Shown here: positions 1 through 7,502 of the stretch, one piece after another
Position numbering within the stretch: position 1 is the first letter of the stretch
Layout: each line of letters starts with the position of its first letter
DNA from: Clostridia bacterium
GTDB taxonomy: Bacteria > Bacillota > Clostridia > Christensenellales > Borkfalkiaceae
Reading direction: 5' to 3'
Length of the DNA stretch: 48,647 bases
Assembly: GCA_017558105.1 (NCBI GenBank)
Contig: JAFYWI010000018.1
Location: 1-48,647, forward strand
The notes under the pieces: model-generated
What the model saw: only the letters and a program-made list of their open reading frames with translations
Databases searched by the model: none
What the model was told of the DNA's origin: nothing
Position numbers and translations under genes: made by a program

Positions 1-2
1 AC

Positions 3-95
3 GTTATAAAAATTATAGATAGAACGTTAAAAAAGGTTAGAGAAGAATTGATAGAAGAATTTTGCAATGAAAAGCCAAAAGAAACTAAAGAATAA
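3..95 (+). CDS. C-terminal fragment of an unrecognised protein
   Basis: An open frame enters from the left edge and ends in TAA at 93-95, leaving 30 residues that are charged and probably helical, ending in a Lys/Glu tail. A perfect hairpin terminator follows six bases later, which supports a real gene end. The fragment is too short to name; in Clostridia alaS or ireB often precede ruvX, but this tail does not let me choose. Confidence 0.55.
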   Translation, partial: VIKIIDRTLKKVREELIEEFCNEKPKETKE

Positions 96-100
96 AATTA

Positions 101-128
101 AAAAGGCAAGTTAAAAAACTTGCCTTTT
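101..128 (+). terminator. Rho-independent terminator
   Basis: Perfect 12-bp stem (101-112 with 117-128), a four-base AAAA loop and a T-run built into the 3' arm. It closes the partial gene at the window edge and separates it from the ruvX promoter that starts five bases later. Confidence 0.85.
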
Positions 129-132
129 TATA

Positions 133-161
133 TTGTAAAAAAAAGTTAAAAGTGGTATAAT
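133..161 (+). promoter_or_regulatory. Sigma-A promoter of ruvX
   Basis: TTGTAA (133-138), a 17-bp spacer and a perfect TATAAT (156-161). Transcription should start near 168, which lies downstream of the ATG at 162 and coincides with an in-frame GTG. The mRNA therefore probably has no 5' leader. Confidence 0.75.
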
Positions 162-599
162 ATGGTAGTGGAAAGATTTTTGTGTTTAGATTTAGGGGAA
201 AAGCGAATTGGCGTTGCCGTTTCAGACCCCTTTAATACTTATGCGTTGCCAGTTGAAACGTATAACAGAAAAAACTTAAAAACGGATTTATTAAAAATTA
301 GCCAATACGTTAAAGAAAAAAGTATTACGGCTATAGTTTGTGGGTTGCCCGTTAATTTTGATGGCACAGAAAGTATTCAAACAAAGCGCGCAAAATTCTT
401 TATAGATAAGTTAATTGAACTTGGCTACACCGTTTATTCTGTAGATGAAAGGTGCACTTCTGTTGAAGCAGAAGAAACCCTAAAACAACAAGGTAAAACC
501 ATTAAGGAAACTAAACTTTACGTAGATAGCCTTGCCGCTACTTCTATTTTAGAAGGCTTCCTTAATGATTATAATAATAGGCGAAAAAGCAAATTATAA
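162..599 (+). CDS. ruvX: RuvX/YqgF family Holliday-junction resolvase-like nuclease
   Basis: Small RNase H-fold protein of the RuvX/YqgF family, linked in other bacteria to 16S rRNA 5'-end maturation and proposed as a Holliday-junction resolvase. The first acidic residue sits in LDLGEKRIGVAVSD near the N-terminus; further family blocks are GLPVNFDG near residue 65 and VDERCTSVEAE near residue 95. The length (up to 145 aa) is normal. The start is uncertain: the ATG at 162 directly abuts a perfect -10 box and would lie upstream of the predicted +1 (168). GTG168 (leaderless) or TTG180 (behind a weak GGAAAG) are better starts and remove only 2 or 6 residues ahead of the conserved core. The DUF1292 gene downstream is its usual clostridial neighbour. 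Confidence 0.9.
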   Translation: MVVERFLCLDLGEKRIGVAVSDPFNTYALPVETYNRKNLKTDLLKISQYVKEKSITAIVCGLPVNFDGTESIQTKRAKFFIDKLIELGYTVYSVDERCTSVEAEETLKQQGKTIKETKLYVDSLAATSILEGFLNDYNNRRKSKL

Positions 600-734
600 C
601 TGATTTTTGGCTGAAAAACACTGCAAATTACTTCGTGTTTTGTTCGGTTACAGACCCTAAAGGGTATGCGCCCTTACAAGAACACTCGTTCTTTTTGTGT
701 TTTTCTACCCAAAACGCAAATTGCTAATCAGTTA
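597..734. repeat. Nested inverted-repeat element between ruvX and the DUF1292 gene
   Basis: About 138 bp with several nested palindromes: outer arms TAACTGATT (597-605) and AATCAGTTA (726-734), second arms GAAAAACAC (613-621) and GTGTTTTTC (697-705), and inner hairpins at 654-665, 660-675 and 678-693. The left arm overlaps the ruvX stop codon. It could be a degenerate MITE-like element or a structured RNA. No second copy was noticed in the window and no T-run marks it as a terminator. Confidence 0.45.
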
Positions 735-785
735 CTTTTTGTCTCGTAGCCTAAAAAAATTATGCAAAAAATAAGGAGTAATATT

Positions 786-1154
786 ATGAGCGAAAAAGAA
801 AAGAAATTATGTGATTGTGAAGATGAATGCCATTGCCACGACGACGATTGCGATTGCGAAGATTGTTGTTGTGAAGACGAAATCGTTGAACTTACTACAG
901 ACGATGGTAAAAAACTTAAATTCTATTTTGTTGGTACAATAGAATATAAAGGCAAAAATTATTCTGCGTTTGAACCAGCCGAAGAAATTGAAGGCATTGA
1001 AGAAGACGATTTAATTATTTTTGAACTTTCTGGTGACGACGAAGAAACAGCAGAATTATTACCTATTGAAGATGAAAAGTTATTAGACGAAGTGTTTGAA
1101 GAATTCTGCCGTGTTTTAGATGAAGACGAAATGGCAGAAGATGCAGAAAACTAA
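786..1154 (+). CDS. DUF1292 family protein with Cys/His/Asp-rich head
   Basis: Small acidic cytoplasmic protein. Residues from about 33 on match the DUF1292 family (function unknown), with the pattern ELTTDDGKKLKFYFVGTIEY. The first 32 residues are exceptional: nine Cys (9, 11, 15, 17, 22, 24, 27-29) and two His among Asp/Glu, which suggests metal binding (inference). The start is ATG786, with AAGGAG at 773-778 in front; an in-frame ATG at 762 lies upstream of that ribosome-binding site and is rejected. DUF1292 genes usually sit next to ruvX in Clostridia, as here. A strong terminator follows. Confidence 0.85.
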   Translation: MSEKEKKLCDCEDECHCHDDDCDCEDCCCEDEIVELTTDDGKKLKFYFVGTIEYKGKNYSAFEPAEEIEGIEEDDLIIFELSGDDEETAELLPIEDEKLLDEVFEEFCRVLDEDEMAEDAEN

Positions 1155-1172
1155 TTAAAACTAAACAAAAAG

Positions 1173-1202
1173 AAAAAGAGCAAGTAAAAACTTGCTCTTT
1201 TT
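1173..1202 (+). terminator. Rho-independent terminator
   Basis: Perfect 12-bp stem AAAAAGAGCAAG (1173-1184) with 1191-1202 and a six-base loop, with T-runs on both strands. It ends the DUF1292 transcript and can also serve the minus-strand gene that finishes at 1212. Confidence 0.85.
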
Positions 1203-1211
1203 TAGTATTTA

Positions 1212-2000
1212 TTATTTGTTTTTATATTTAATTTCTAGTGGGTAAACGTTGCAAAGTTTAGGCTTTCCTATAAGGTTTTCTTTTTCGCCGTTGCAAGTTA
1301 TAACCAAAGCGTATTCATCGCTTTTAATTTGTTTTTTAATGTCGTAAAGGTGTTCCGTTAAGTAAATAGATGCGCCATAGCACCCAACCGACCTACAACC
1401 TGCAATTAAAATTATACGTTTACCTTTTACATAAGGGCTTTTTACGTTTAAGATTAGGGCGTAATCGTTATCGTAAAAAGAGTTTTTGTCTTTATTATTA
1501 TTTGGGTCGTATAAACTTGGGGTATATTTATCTGTAGTGCCATCTTCATAAGTATAAACTAAACTTGCGTCTTCTTCAAAATGAAAAGGAAGATTTTCTA
1601 TTTTACTAAACAAATCTCTTGTAACGGCGTTATGGAAAGGCCCACCTATTACTAACAAGTTGTTTTTTAGTAGGGTAGGCGAAATTTTTTCAAACTGCAA
1701 GTTTGCCATACTAACGTTAATATTCGTGCCGTTTGGTAAAATTTCGTAAAACTCGCTTTTAATTTCACCTATAGCCATATATTCAAAAACGTAGCCTAAT
1801 TCTACAAGTTCGCCCGTGTCTCTTATACCGGGGTTTGCCGTAAAACAATTAATATCTAAAGTTTCATCTTTTTCGTTTTCAAAACGCAATAAGTTTTTTA
1901 TAGACTTTTTCTTATAATAGTTTCTTAATAGGTTAAAGGCAAAACCAATTAAAACAGGAACTATTAAAAGCAATAAATCCCAAACAACTTCCCAAAGCAT
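1212..2000 (-). CDS. Membrane-anchored protein of unknown function
   Basis: 262 residues. One hydrophobic N-terminal segment (about residues 5-26) followed by a basic stretch predicts a single membrane anchor with a large cytoplasmic domain. Two glycine-rich motifs stand out: VIGGPFHNAVTR (about 117-128) and a C-terminal LIAGCRSVGCYGA (about 198-210), preceded by an NVKSPY block. The layout suggests a Rossmann-like or ligand-sensing fold with paired loops, but I do not recognise a named family. A good ribosome-binding site (AAGGAAG) precedes ATG2000. The SDR gene lies 34 bp upstream on the same strand, so the two are probably co-transcribed. Confidence 0.75.
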   Translation of the reverse strand: MLWEVVWDLLLLIVPVLIGFAFNLLRNYYKKKSIKNLLRFENEKDETLDINCFTANPGIRDTGELVELGYVFEYMAIGEIKSEFYEILPNGTNINVSMANLQFEKISPTLLKNNLLVIGGPFHNAVTRDLFSKIENLPFHFEEDASLVYTYEDGTTDKYTPSLYDPNNNKDKNSFYDNDYALILNVKSPYVKGKRIILIAGCRSVGCYGASIYLTEHLYDIKKQIKSDEYALVITCNGEKENLIGKPKLCNVYPLEIKYKNK

Positions 2001-2034
2001 ATTTTTTCTTCCTTAAAGTACGTTTTTAGTGGGT

Positions 2035-2760
2035 TTAGCGAATTTTACTTTGACCGCAATCTACCACTATGTCTTCGCCCGTAACTGCATCGAACGTTTC
2101 GCAAAGTGCAAACGTAACGTCTGCTACGTTTTTAATGGTTGCAAACTTATTAAGTGCGCTATTAGATAATAAATCTTTAAAGTTTTTAGGCTCTTTTTTA
2201 GTTGCTTCGGTTAGTACCGTGCCAGGTGAAACGGTGTTAATTCTAATACCCATTTTACCAAACTCCGTCATACTGCCGTTCATAAAGCCGTAAAGCCCAC
2301 TTTTAGAAGCGCTATATGCTGGTAAGCCAAAACTTTGTAGCGCGTTTATAGAAGAAACCATTACAATAGCCTTATCTTCACTTGCTTTTTTAAGTAGTGG
2401 CAAACAACCCATAATAACGTTTATATGCCCTAAAAGGTTAACTTTAATAGAATCTTCAACGTCTTTAGCCGTTTGCTCTTCAAAAGGCAACCACTCGTTT
2501 TCGCCTGCTCTGCCAGCCAACGTTATTACGTAATTAATGGTTTTTTCTTGTGGTAGAGAAGAAATAAAGCCGTTAACACAATTAGCGTCGCTAACGTCTA
2601 CTTTATGGCAACTACATTTACCTTCGTATTTACTAGAAAGTTGGTTAAGTGCGCTTTCATCTTTATCTAAAACGTAAACGAAATAACCTTCTTTAATAAA
2701 CTTTTCTACAATGCCTTGGCCAATGCCACCAGCACCGCCTGTAATTAAAACGTTTTTCAT
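2035..2760 (-). CDS. Short-chain dehydrogenase/reductase (SDR)
   Basis: Classical SDR of 241 residues, an NAD(P)-dependent oxidoreductase with unknown substrate. The cofactor loop TGGAGGIG (7-14) starts the Rossmann fold. The NNAG-like block is altered to TLAGRAG, the catalytic Ser lies in VMVSSINA, and the active-site Tyr-Lys pair is YSASKSG. A conserved SPG follows (TVSPGT), and the C-terminus has the usual ITGEDIVVDCG-like strand (VTGEDIVVDCG). ATG2760 is preceded by AAGGAG at good spacing. It ends 34 bp before the next minus-strand gene. Substrate specificity cannot be inferred. Confidence 0.88.
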   Translation of the reverse strand: MKNVLITGGAGGIGQGIVEKFIKEGYFVYVLDKDESALNQLSSKYEGKCSCHKVDVSDANCVNGFISSLPQEKTINYVITLAGRAGENEWLPFEEQTAKDVEDSIKVNLLGHINVIMGCLPLLKKASEDKAIVMVSSINALQSFGLPAYSASKSGLYGFMNGSMTEFGKMGIRINTVSPGTVLTEATKKEPKNFKDLLSNSALNKFATIKNVADVTFALCETFDAVTGEDIVVDCGQSKIR

Positions 2761-2864
2761 AAAACTCCTTAAATGTATAAAATTTTTATAAATTTATTAA
2801 CTACTTAATTATTATATACCATTTAAAATATTTTTGCAATAATAAATTAAATTACCAAAATAAA

Positions 2865-2886
2865 AACCCACGGCGACCCGTGGGTT
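2865..2886 (-). terminator. Terminator of the 2900-4228 gene
   Basis: Stem AACCCACGG/CCGTGGGTT (2865-2873 with 2878-2886), a four-base loop, and a T-run on the minus strand beyond 2865. It lies 14 bp past the stop of the membrane protein gene. The remaining gap to 2761 is AT-rich and holds the SDR leader. Confidence 0.8.
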
Positions 2887-2899
2887 AATAAAACTATTT

Positions 2900-4228
2900 T
2901 TATTCTGGTTGAATATTTTTTGCAAGCAATTTTTTATCTGCACGGTTTTTAGAAGTAGTGAATACAAAACCTATTAGTATAAAACTATAAAAATTTAATA
3001 CTCTCCAAGTCATCATGGCAGGGAAGGCTAAACCACCTGCAAGCCCCGCAGAGAACAATGCGTAGAACGAAATGTCTGCCGCGCCAGAGTTACCTGGGGT
3101 TGGTATGAAAGATATGGTAGCATTTAGTATCATGCAAATTTGAATTACTTGTATCCATTCTACAATACCGCGTGATGCAACAATATCAAAACCAAAGAAT
3201 TTTAAGGTAAAGTATGCTATAGAAGTTAGGGCTAAATGTTCGCAAACGCTCAATATAAATAAAAGTATTAACGTAATTGGTTTTGTGCCAATTTTTTTAA
3301 TGCATCTTGCGTTATATATAACGTTTTTAAGAATTTTATATTCCGTTTCTCTAGGGCGTTTTATTAAACGAAGCTTTGTGCCTATTTTAATACCCCACGC
3401 AACTATGGTAGAAACCAACCTTGGAAAAATACAGAATATTACTACTAAAGTTGGAATTATTAAACAACAAACTAAGCCAGTAATAGCCATTGCCGTTACA
3501 ACACCACCAGTCAAATTGTCAACGTTAGACGTTAAGAAAGTGTTTTCCGTCATTAGTGCCAACGAAACTATTGTTAATACAACAAAGCCAAGCTGATTAA
3601 AGAAAAACGTAACAACGGGTAAGGTTGCTGCAGGGCCACCGCTAACACCATGTTTAGAAAGGTGGAAAATTTCAAAAGGTTGCCCACCAACTGCAAGTGG
3701 GGTAACGCTATTATAATAATGCCCGATTATACCCGTTTCAAAACAAGTTTTGAAGTGAATTTTGCCCGTAGTGGTTTTGCATAGCATAGAAAGTTTTAAG
3801 CCTTTTAATAAGTAACAAGCAAATAGGGCTATAAGTGCGTATATTAAGTATGGCCAACAAGTAGAAAAAATTTCGCTTACTTGTTCCCAAGAAACCATAC
3901 CATCTCTAACACCCGAAAAGTCGTTATAAGCGGTGAAAATTAAAACACCAACTATAAAAACTATAAAAACTAAAGTGGTTATAAGCTTAAACGTTCTTTG
4001 GCGTTTAGAAATAGCCTTATCTGTAGCCATGCTAAACACAGACTTCATTTGCAACTGTTTACCGGCCGACTTGTGTGCTGGTTTTTTTGCTTTTGGTTCT
4101 TCGCTTTTAGCATTTTCTTCAGTATTTATAATTTTTTTAGCGTCTACTTCTACTAAAACAGGCTCGTTAGATTTTTCGTCTACTTCAATTTTAGTATATA
4201 TAGGTGCATTGTTATCTTGTTTACTCAT
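2900..4228 (-). CDS. Lysylphosphatidylglycerol synthase TM-domain (UPF0104) family membrane protein
   Basis: 442-residue multi-pass membrane protein of the LPG_synthase_TM/UPF0104 family (flippase-like half of MprF). Residues 1-80 are hydrophilic, Lys/Glu-rich and probably disordered and cytoplasmic; about eight hydrophobic segments follow. The family block PLAVGGQPFEIFHLSKHGVS is visible around residues 175-195, with a later FIPTPGNSGAADISF (about 378-392), the typical PxPGG/xG.E-like segment. It lacks the C-terminal catalytic domain of MprF, so it is more likely a lipid or polyprenyl-lipid flippase-like protein than an aminoacyl-PG synthase (inference). A perfect promoter sits so close to ATG4228 that the mRNA should be leaderless. 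A terminator follows at 2865-2886. Confidence 0.85.
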   Translation of the reverse strand: MSKQDNNAPIYTKIEVDEKSNEPVLVEVDAKKIINTEENAKSEEPKAKKPAHKSAGKQLQMKSVFSMATDKAISKRQRTFKLITTLVFIVFIVGVLIFTAYNDFSGVRDGMVSWEQVSEIFSTCWPYLIYALIALFACYLLKGLKLSMLCKTTTGKIHFKTCFETGIIGHYYNSVTPLAVGGQPFEIFHLSKHGVSGGPAATLPVVTFFFNQLGFVVLTIVSLALMTENTFLTSNVDNLTGGVVTAMAITGLVCCLIIPTLVVIFCIFPRLVSTIVAWGIKIGTKLRLIKRPRETEYKILKNVIYNARCIKKIGTKPITLILLFILSVCEHLALTSIAYFTLKFFGFDIVASRGIVEWIQVIQICMILNATISFIPTPGNSGAADISFYALFSAGLAGGLAFPAMMTWRVLNFYSFILIGFVFTTSKNRADKKLLAKNIQPE

Positions 4229-4237
4229 AATAATGCA

Positions 4238-4266
4238 ATTATACTAAAAATAACATGCATTGTCAA
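4238..4266 (-). promoter_or_regulatory. Perfect-consensus sigma-A promoter, leaderless gene
   Basis: On the minus strand TTGACA (4266-4261), a 17-bp spacer and TATAAT (4243-4238): both hexamers and the spacing match consensus exactly. The predicted +1 is about 4231, only three bases before ATG4228, so no Shine-Dalgarno can be in the message. Confidence 0.85.
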
Positions 4267-4300
4267 CATATTTTTTGTTTTCTTATGTCTTATAAAAGAC

Positions 4301-4329
4301 TTGACTTTTTATATTGGTTAATATAAAAT
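4301..4329 (+). promoter_or_regulatory. Sigma-A promoter of tyrS
   Basis: TTGACT (4301-4306), a 17-bp spacer and TAAAAT (4324-4329). It predicts a leader of about 47 nt, too short for a T-box. It is divergent from the perfect promoter at 4238-4266. Confidence 0.7.
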
Positions 4330-4383
4330 TGTAATATATTTTTACAAATAGTTATTAGAACACATAAAAAGGTAGGCATTATT

Positions 4384-5604
4384 ATGCAAATTTACGAAGA
4401 ATTAGTAAGCCGTGGGCTTATTGCACAAGTTACCGACGAAGCAGAAATAAAAGAATTAATTAATAACGGTGGGGCAAAGTTTTACATTGGTTTTGACCCT
4501 ACTGCAGATTCACTTCACGTTGGGCATTTTATGGCGCTATGCTTAATGCGTAGGCTACAACTTGCAGGCAACAAACCAGTTGTTTTAATTGGTGGTGGTA
4601 CTGCTCACGTTGGCGACCCTTCTGGCAGAACTGATATGCGCTCTATGATGACCAAAGAAGTTATAGACCATAACTGCCAATGCTTCAAAAAGCAAATGGA
4701 AAGGTTTATAGAATTTGGCGAAGACAAGGCTATTATGGTTAATAACGCAGACTGGCTTCTTAAACTTAACTACGTAGAACTACTTAGGGAAGTTGGTGCT
4801 TGTTTTTCTGTTAACAATATGCTTCGTGCAGAATGTTATAAACAAAGAATGGAAAAGGGCTTATCTTTTTTAGAATTTAACTATATGATAATGCAATCTT
4901 ACGACTTTTTGTATTTGCACGAAAATTATGGTTGCAATATGCAATTCGGTGGCGACGACCAATGGAGCAATATGCTTGGTGGCACTGAACTTATTAGAAA
5001 GAAAACGGGCGACGATGCTTACGCTATGACCATTACCTTATTGTTAAATAGCGAAGGCAAAAAAATGGGCAAAACGGCACGTGGTGCAGTTTGGCTAGAC
5101 CCTAATAAAACTACTCCGTTTGAATTCTACCAATATTGGAGAAACGTAGACGACGCCGACGTTATGAAGTGCATTAAAATGCTAACTTTCTTAACCCTAG
5201 AAGAAATTGCAGAAATGGAAAAGTGGGAAGATAGCAGAATTAACGAAAAGAAAGAAGTTTTGGCATACGAACTAACGAGTTTAGTTCACGGCAAAGAAGA
5301 AGCAGATAAGGCAAAAGCCGCCGCAAAAGCATTGTTTAGTGGCGATGGCGACGATTCTAATATGCCAACCACCACCATAGATAAAGCAAGTTTAGTAGAT
5401 GGTAAAATTAGTATTGTAGATTTAATGGTTCTTTGTGGCTTGGTTGCAAGTAAAGGCGAAGGCAAACGTTTAATTATGCAAGGCGGTGTTTCCGTTAACG
5501 GCGAAAAGGTGAATTCTTTCGACCAAGTTGTTACAGAAGACGACTTAAAAGACGGTGTAAAAATTAAAAAAGGCAAAAAAGTATTTCACAAAGCCGTGCT
5601 TTAA
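4384..5604 (+). CDS. tyrS: Tyrosyl-tRNA synthetase
   Basis: Class I aminoacyl-tRNA synthetase that charges tRNA-Tyr. Visible landmarks: YIGFDPTADSLHVGH at about 34-48 with the HIGH-type motif HVGH (45-48), the Tyr-binding block QFGGDDQWSN around 187-196, and the KMSKS equivalent KMGKT (227-231). A C-terminal S4 RNA-binding domain contains LIMQGGVSVNGEKV. The 406-residue length is usual for bacterial TyrS. An AAGGTAGG-type ribosome-binding site precedes ATG4384. The gene is monocistronic, with its own promoter and terminator. No T-box leader fits in the short upstream region. Confidence 0.97.
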   Translation: MQIYEELVSRGLIAQVTDEAEIKELINNGGAKFYIGFDPTADSLHVGHFMALCLMRRLQLAGNKPVVLIGGGTAHVGDPSGRTDMRSMMTKEVIDHNCQCFKKQMERFIEFGEDKAIMVNNADWLLKLNYVELLREVGACFSVNNMLRAECYKQRMEKGLSFLEFNYMIMQSYDFLYLHENYGCNMQFGGDDQWSNMLGGTELIRKKTGDDAYAMTITLLLNSEGKKMGKTARGAVWLDPNKTTPFEFYQYWRNVDDADVMKCIKMLTFLTLEEIAEMEKWEDSRINEKKEVLAYELTSLVHGKEEADKAKAAAKALFSGDGDDSNMPTTTIDKASLVDGKISIVDLMVLCGLVASKGEGKRLIMQGGVSVNGEKVNSFDQVVTEDDLKDGVKIKKGKKVFHKAVL

Positions 5605-5630
5605 TAAATATACTTAAATAAAAACACGCT

Positions 5631-5655
5631 AAAACACACCAAAATGGTGTGTTTT
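5631..5655 (+). terminator. Terminator of tyrS
   Basis: AAAACACACCA (5631-5641) pairs with TGGTGTGTTTT (5645-5655) around a three-base loop, followed by more T residues. Confidence 0.85.
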
Positions 5656-5693
5656 TTGTTAAAAAAGGCAATTTCGCTAATATTGTCCAAAAA

Positions 5694-5766
5694 TCGACAT
5701 TATTTTTACAAATATTTAATATTTTGTACAAAAATATTTGTCTTTATTTTGTTTTTGGTGTAGAAT
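5694..5766 (+). promoter_or_regulatory. spo0A promoter with inverted repeat and 0A-like box
   Basis: A sigma-A-type promoter TTGTCT (5738-5743), a 17-bp spacer and TAGAAT (5761-5766) lies upstream of spo0A. The -35 overlaps one arm of an inverted repeat, ACAAATATTT (5708-5717) and AAATATTTGT (5732-5741), a candidate operator. TGTCGA on the minus strand (5699-5694) matches six of seven bases of the known 0A box TGTCGAA, suggesting autoregulation (inference). Confidence 0.5.
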
Positions 5767-5797
5767 ATAGGTAGAAATTATTTTTTAGGAGTTTTTT

Positions 5798-6559
5798 ATG
5801 CATAAAAGAACGGTGTTTTTATTGCAAGATACAAAAGAACTCAACGAAGAACTTAAAAACTTATTTGTTAAAGACGGGTTTTATGAAGTAGTTGGTGCAG
5901 AAACAAATGGAGAAGCAGGGCTAAACGCAATTTTAAGCACTAAGCCAGATTACGTTATTACTGAATTAGTTTTACCTGGATACGACGGGCTTTACGTTAT
6001 AGATAAAATTAAAGAAAATTGTTTAGATACTAAAGTTATTGTTTTAAGTGCTTTATGCAGAGAAGAAATTATTTCTAAATGTATAGTTAAGGGCGCAAAA
6101 TATTTTATGGCAAAGCCTTATAATTTTAATCTGCTTAAAAGCCGTATGGAAGACGTAAAGGAAGAAAGCGTGCAAAAAGAAAAAGCAAGTTCAATTAGTA
6201 AAAAAACGGGGCTTTCTTTAGATGAAGAAATTAGCAAAATTTTTATTAACGTTGGAATTCCGCCACACATTAAAGGTTATTCTTTCTTGCGAGAAGGGGT
6301 TAAAATGGCAGTTGAAGAACCAGATATTATTAATAACATAACCAAAAAACTCTACCCTATGATTGGCGAAAAATATCAAACAACGGCATCTAAAGTAGAA
6401 CGTGCTATTCGCCACGCAATAGAAGTTGCTTGGAATAGGGGCAGAATAGAAAACATTAACAACATTTTAGGGGTTAGGGCATACGTTGGTGCAGAAAAAC
6501 CAACTAACGGCGAGTTTATAGCACTCGTTGCCGATAAAATGTTATTAGAAAGGGTGTAA
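5798..6559 (+). CDS. spo0A: Spo0A-type sporulation response regulator with Glu at the phosphorylation site
   Basis: Master regulator of sporulation entry: receiver domain (about 1-125), linker, and the highly specific Spo0A C-terminal DNA-binding domain (about 145-253), recognisable from GIPPHIKGYSFLREGV, VERAIRHAIEVAWNRG and KPTNGEFIALVADK. The receiver is altered. Position 56, the phospho-acceptor Asp in Bacillus subtilis Spo0A, is Glu (context VITELVLPG). In the acidic pocket the first Asp is Gln10, while Asp11 is kept. Ser84 and Lys106, the conserved Thr/Ser and Lys, are present. Glu may act as a constitutive phospho-mimic, so control could shift to expression level (inference). ATG5798 has TAGGAG in front. 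It is monocistronic, with a bidirectional terminator after it. Confidence 0.93.
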   Translation: MHKRTVFLLQDTKELNEELKNLFVKDGFYEVVGAETNGEAGLNAILSTKPDYVITELVLPGYDGLYVIDKIKENCLDTKVIVLSALCREEIISKCIVKGAKYFMAKPYNFNLLKSRMEDVKEESVQKEKASSISKKTGLSLDEEISKIFINVGIPPHIKGYSFLREGVKMAVEEPDIINNITKKLYPMIGEKYQTTASKVERAIRHAIEVAWNRGRIENINNILGVRAYVGAEKPTNGEFIALVADKMLLERV

Positions 6560-6597
6560 TAAGCCAACGAAACAAAAGTTATTATAAGCACGAAAAA

Positions 6598-6617
6598 AGG
6601 GGAGATTTTTCTCCCCT
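6598..6617. terminator. Bidirectional terminator between spo0A and the AraC gene
   Basis: AGGGGAGA (6598-6605) pairs with TCTCCCCT (6610-6617). A T-run follows on the plus strand and an A-run precedes it, so it can stop both convergent genes. Confidence 0.85.
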
Positions 6618-6639
6618 ATAATTTTTTATTAACTACTTT

Positions 6640-7425
6640 TTATTCTTTATTTATATATTGTTTTGGAGAAACCCCCATTTCTTTTTTGAATACGGCAGAA
6701 AAATATAAAGGGTCTGAAAATCCAGAAAGCAAGGCAACGTTTTTAACAGAGTTTAAGCCCATATCAAAAAGGCTAACTGCGTTTTTTATTCTTAAAGAGC
6801 GCAAATATTCTATAAAACCTACCTTGGCGTGTTTTTTGAACAGGTGAGATAAATATTTTTCGTTATAATTTAGTTCCTTTGCCAAAACTTTTAAGTTAAA
6901 ACTTGGGTTTGAAAGGTTTTCGGTAGTAATGGTTAAAATTTCTTTTATTAAAGGTTGCTCGTCTTTTTTTTCTGCTTTTAGTTTAGAAAAAGTATGAAGT
7001 AAAATACTTTCTGCTACAAGGTCCATATTATTTTCGTTTGCGTTAAAAAGGCTTTCTTTCCAAAATGGAATTAAAAAGTCTAACTTGCTAAAAACCCTGT
7101 TATTTTTGGTTATAGAAAACCTTTCAAAAAGGTCGTTAGAACGTGTGCCTTCAAATTTTAAATAAGCATATTCTAAATTATTAAAATTAATACAATTATA
7201 AGTTTCTCCCTTAAAGCCAAAAAAAAGGTCGCCTAACTGCAAAGGGAATTCTTTGTTATTAAAAACGAAAGTTCCACTTCCACTTGTAATTAAAAAAACG
7301 TGGTTTTTGTTAATAGTTTTTTTTAATTCTATGGTGTTTTTGTTTTTCTCCCACACGAAAGCAGTTGCTTTTAATGGGGTTTCTGCTATATTTAGCGGAA
7401 ATTTACATACGTTATATCTATCCAT
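6640..7425 (-). CDS. AraC-family transcriptional regulator
   Basis: About 261 residues: an N-terminal cupin-like sensor half (GSGTFVFNNKEFPLQLGDLFF near residues 50-70) and two C-terminal helix-turn-helix units typical of AraC/XylS (LAKELNYNEKYLSHLFKKH and VALLSGFSDPLYFSAVFKK, ending in the family signature MGVSPKQY). A longer frame starts at GTG7434, but the AAAGGTG ribosome-binding site overlaps that GTG and is correctly spaced for ATG7425, so I use the latter. It is divergent from the Gfo/Idh/MocA oxidoreductase 137 bp away, the usual arrangement for a sugar-responsive activator and its target (inference). Confidence 0.88.
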   Translation of the reverse strand: MDRYNVCKFPLNIAETPLKATAFVWEKNKNTIELKKTINKNHVFLITSGSGTFVFNNKEFPLQLGDLFFGFKGETYNCINFNNLEYAYLKFEGTRSNDLFERFSITKNNRVFSKLDFLIPFWKESLFNANENNMDLVAESILLHTFSKLKAEKKDEQPLIKEILTITTENLSNPSFNLKVLAKELNYNEKYLSHLFKKHAKVGFIEYLRSLRIKNAVSLFDMGLNSVKNVALLSGFSDPLYFSAVFKKEMGVSPKQYINKE

Positions 7426-7502
7426 ATTTTTCACCTTTATTAAATTATATCAAAAAAAAGAGCAAAAGCAAACTATTTTACATAAATACATAGAAATTTT
7501 CT

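Noticed and set aside
3285-3596. Plus-strand frame inside the LPG-synthase-like gene
   Set aside because: Shadow of a membrane protein on the opposite strand, with no ribosome-binding site or homology-like motif.
4330-4383. Possible T-box leader upstream of tyrS
   Set aside because: The transcript leader is only about 47 nt and lacks the T-box sequence and an antiterminator/terminator pair.
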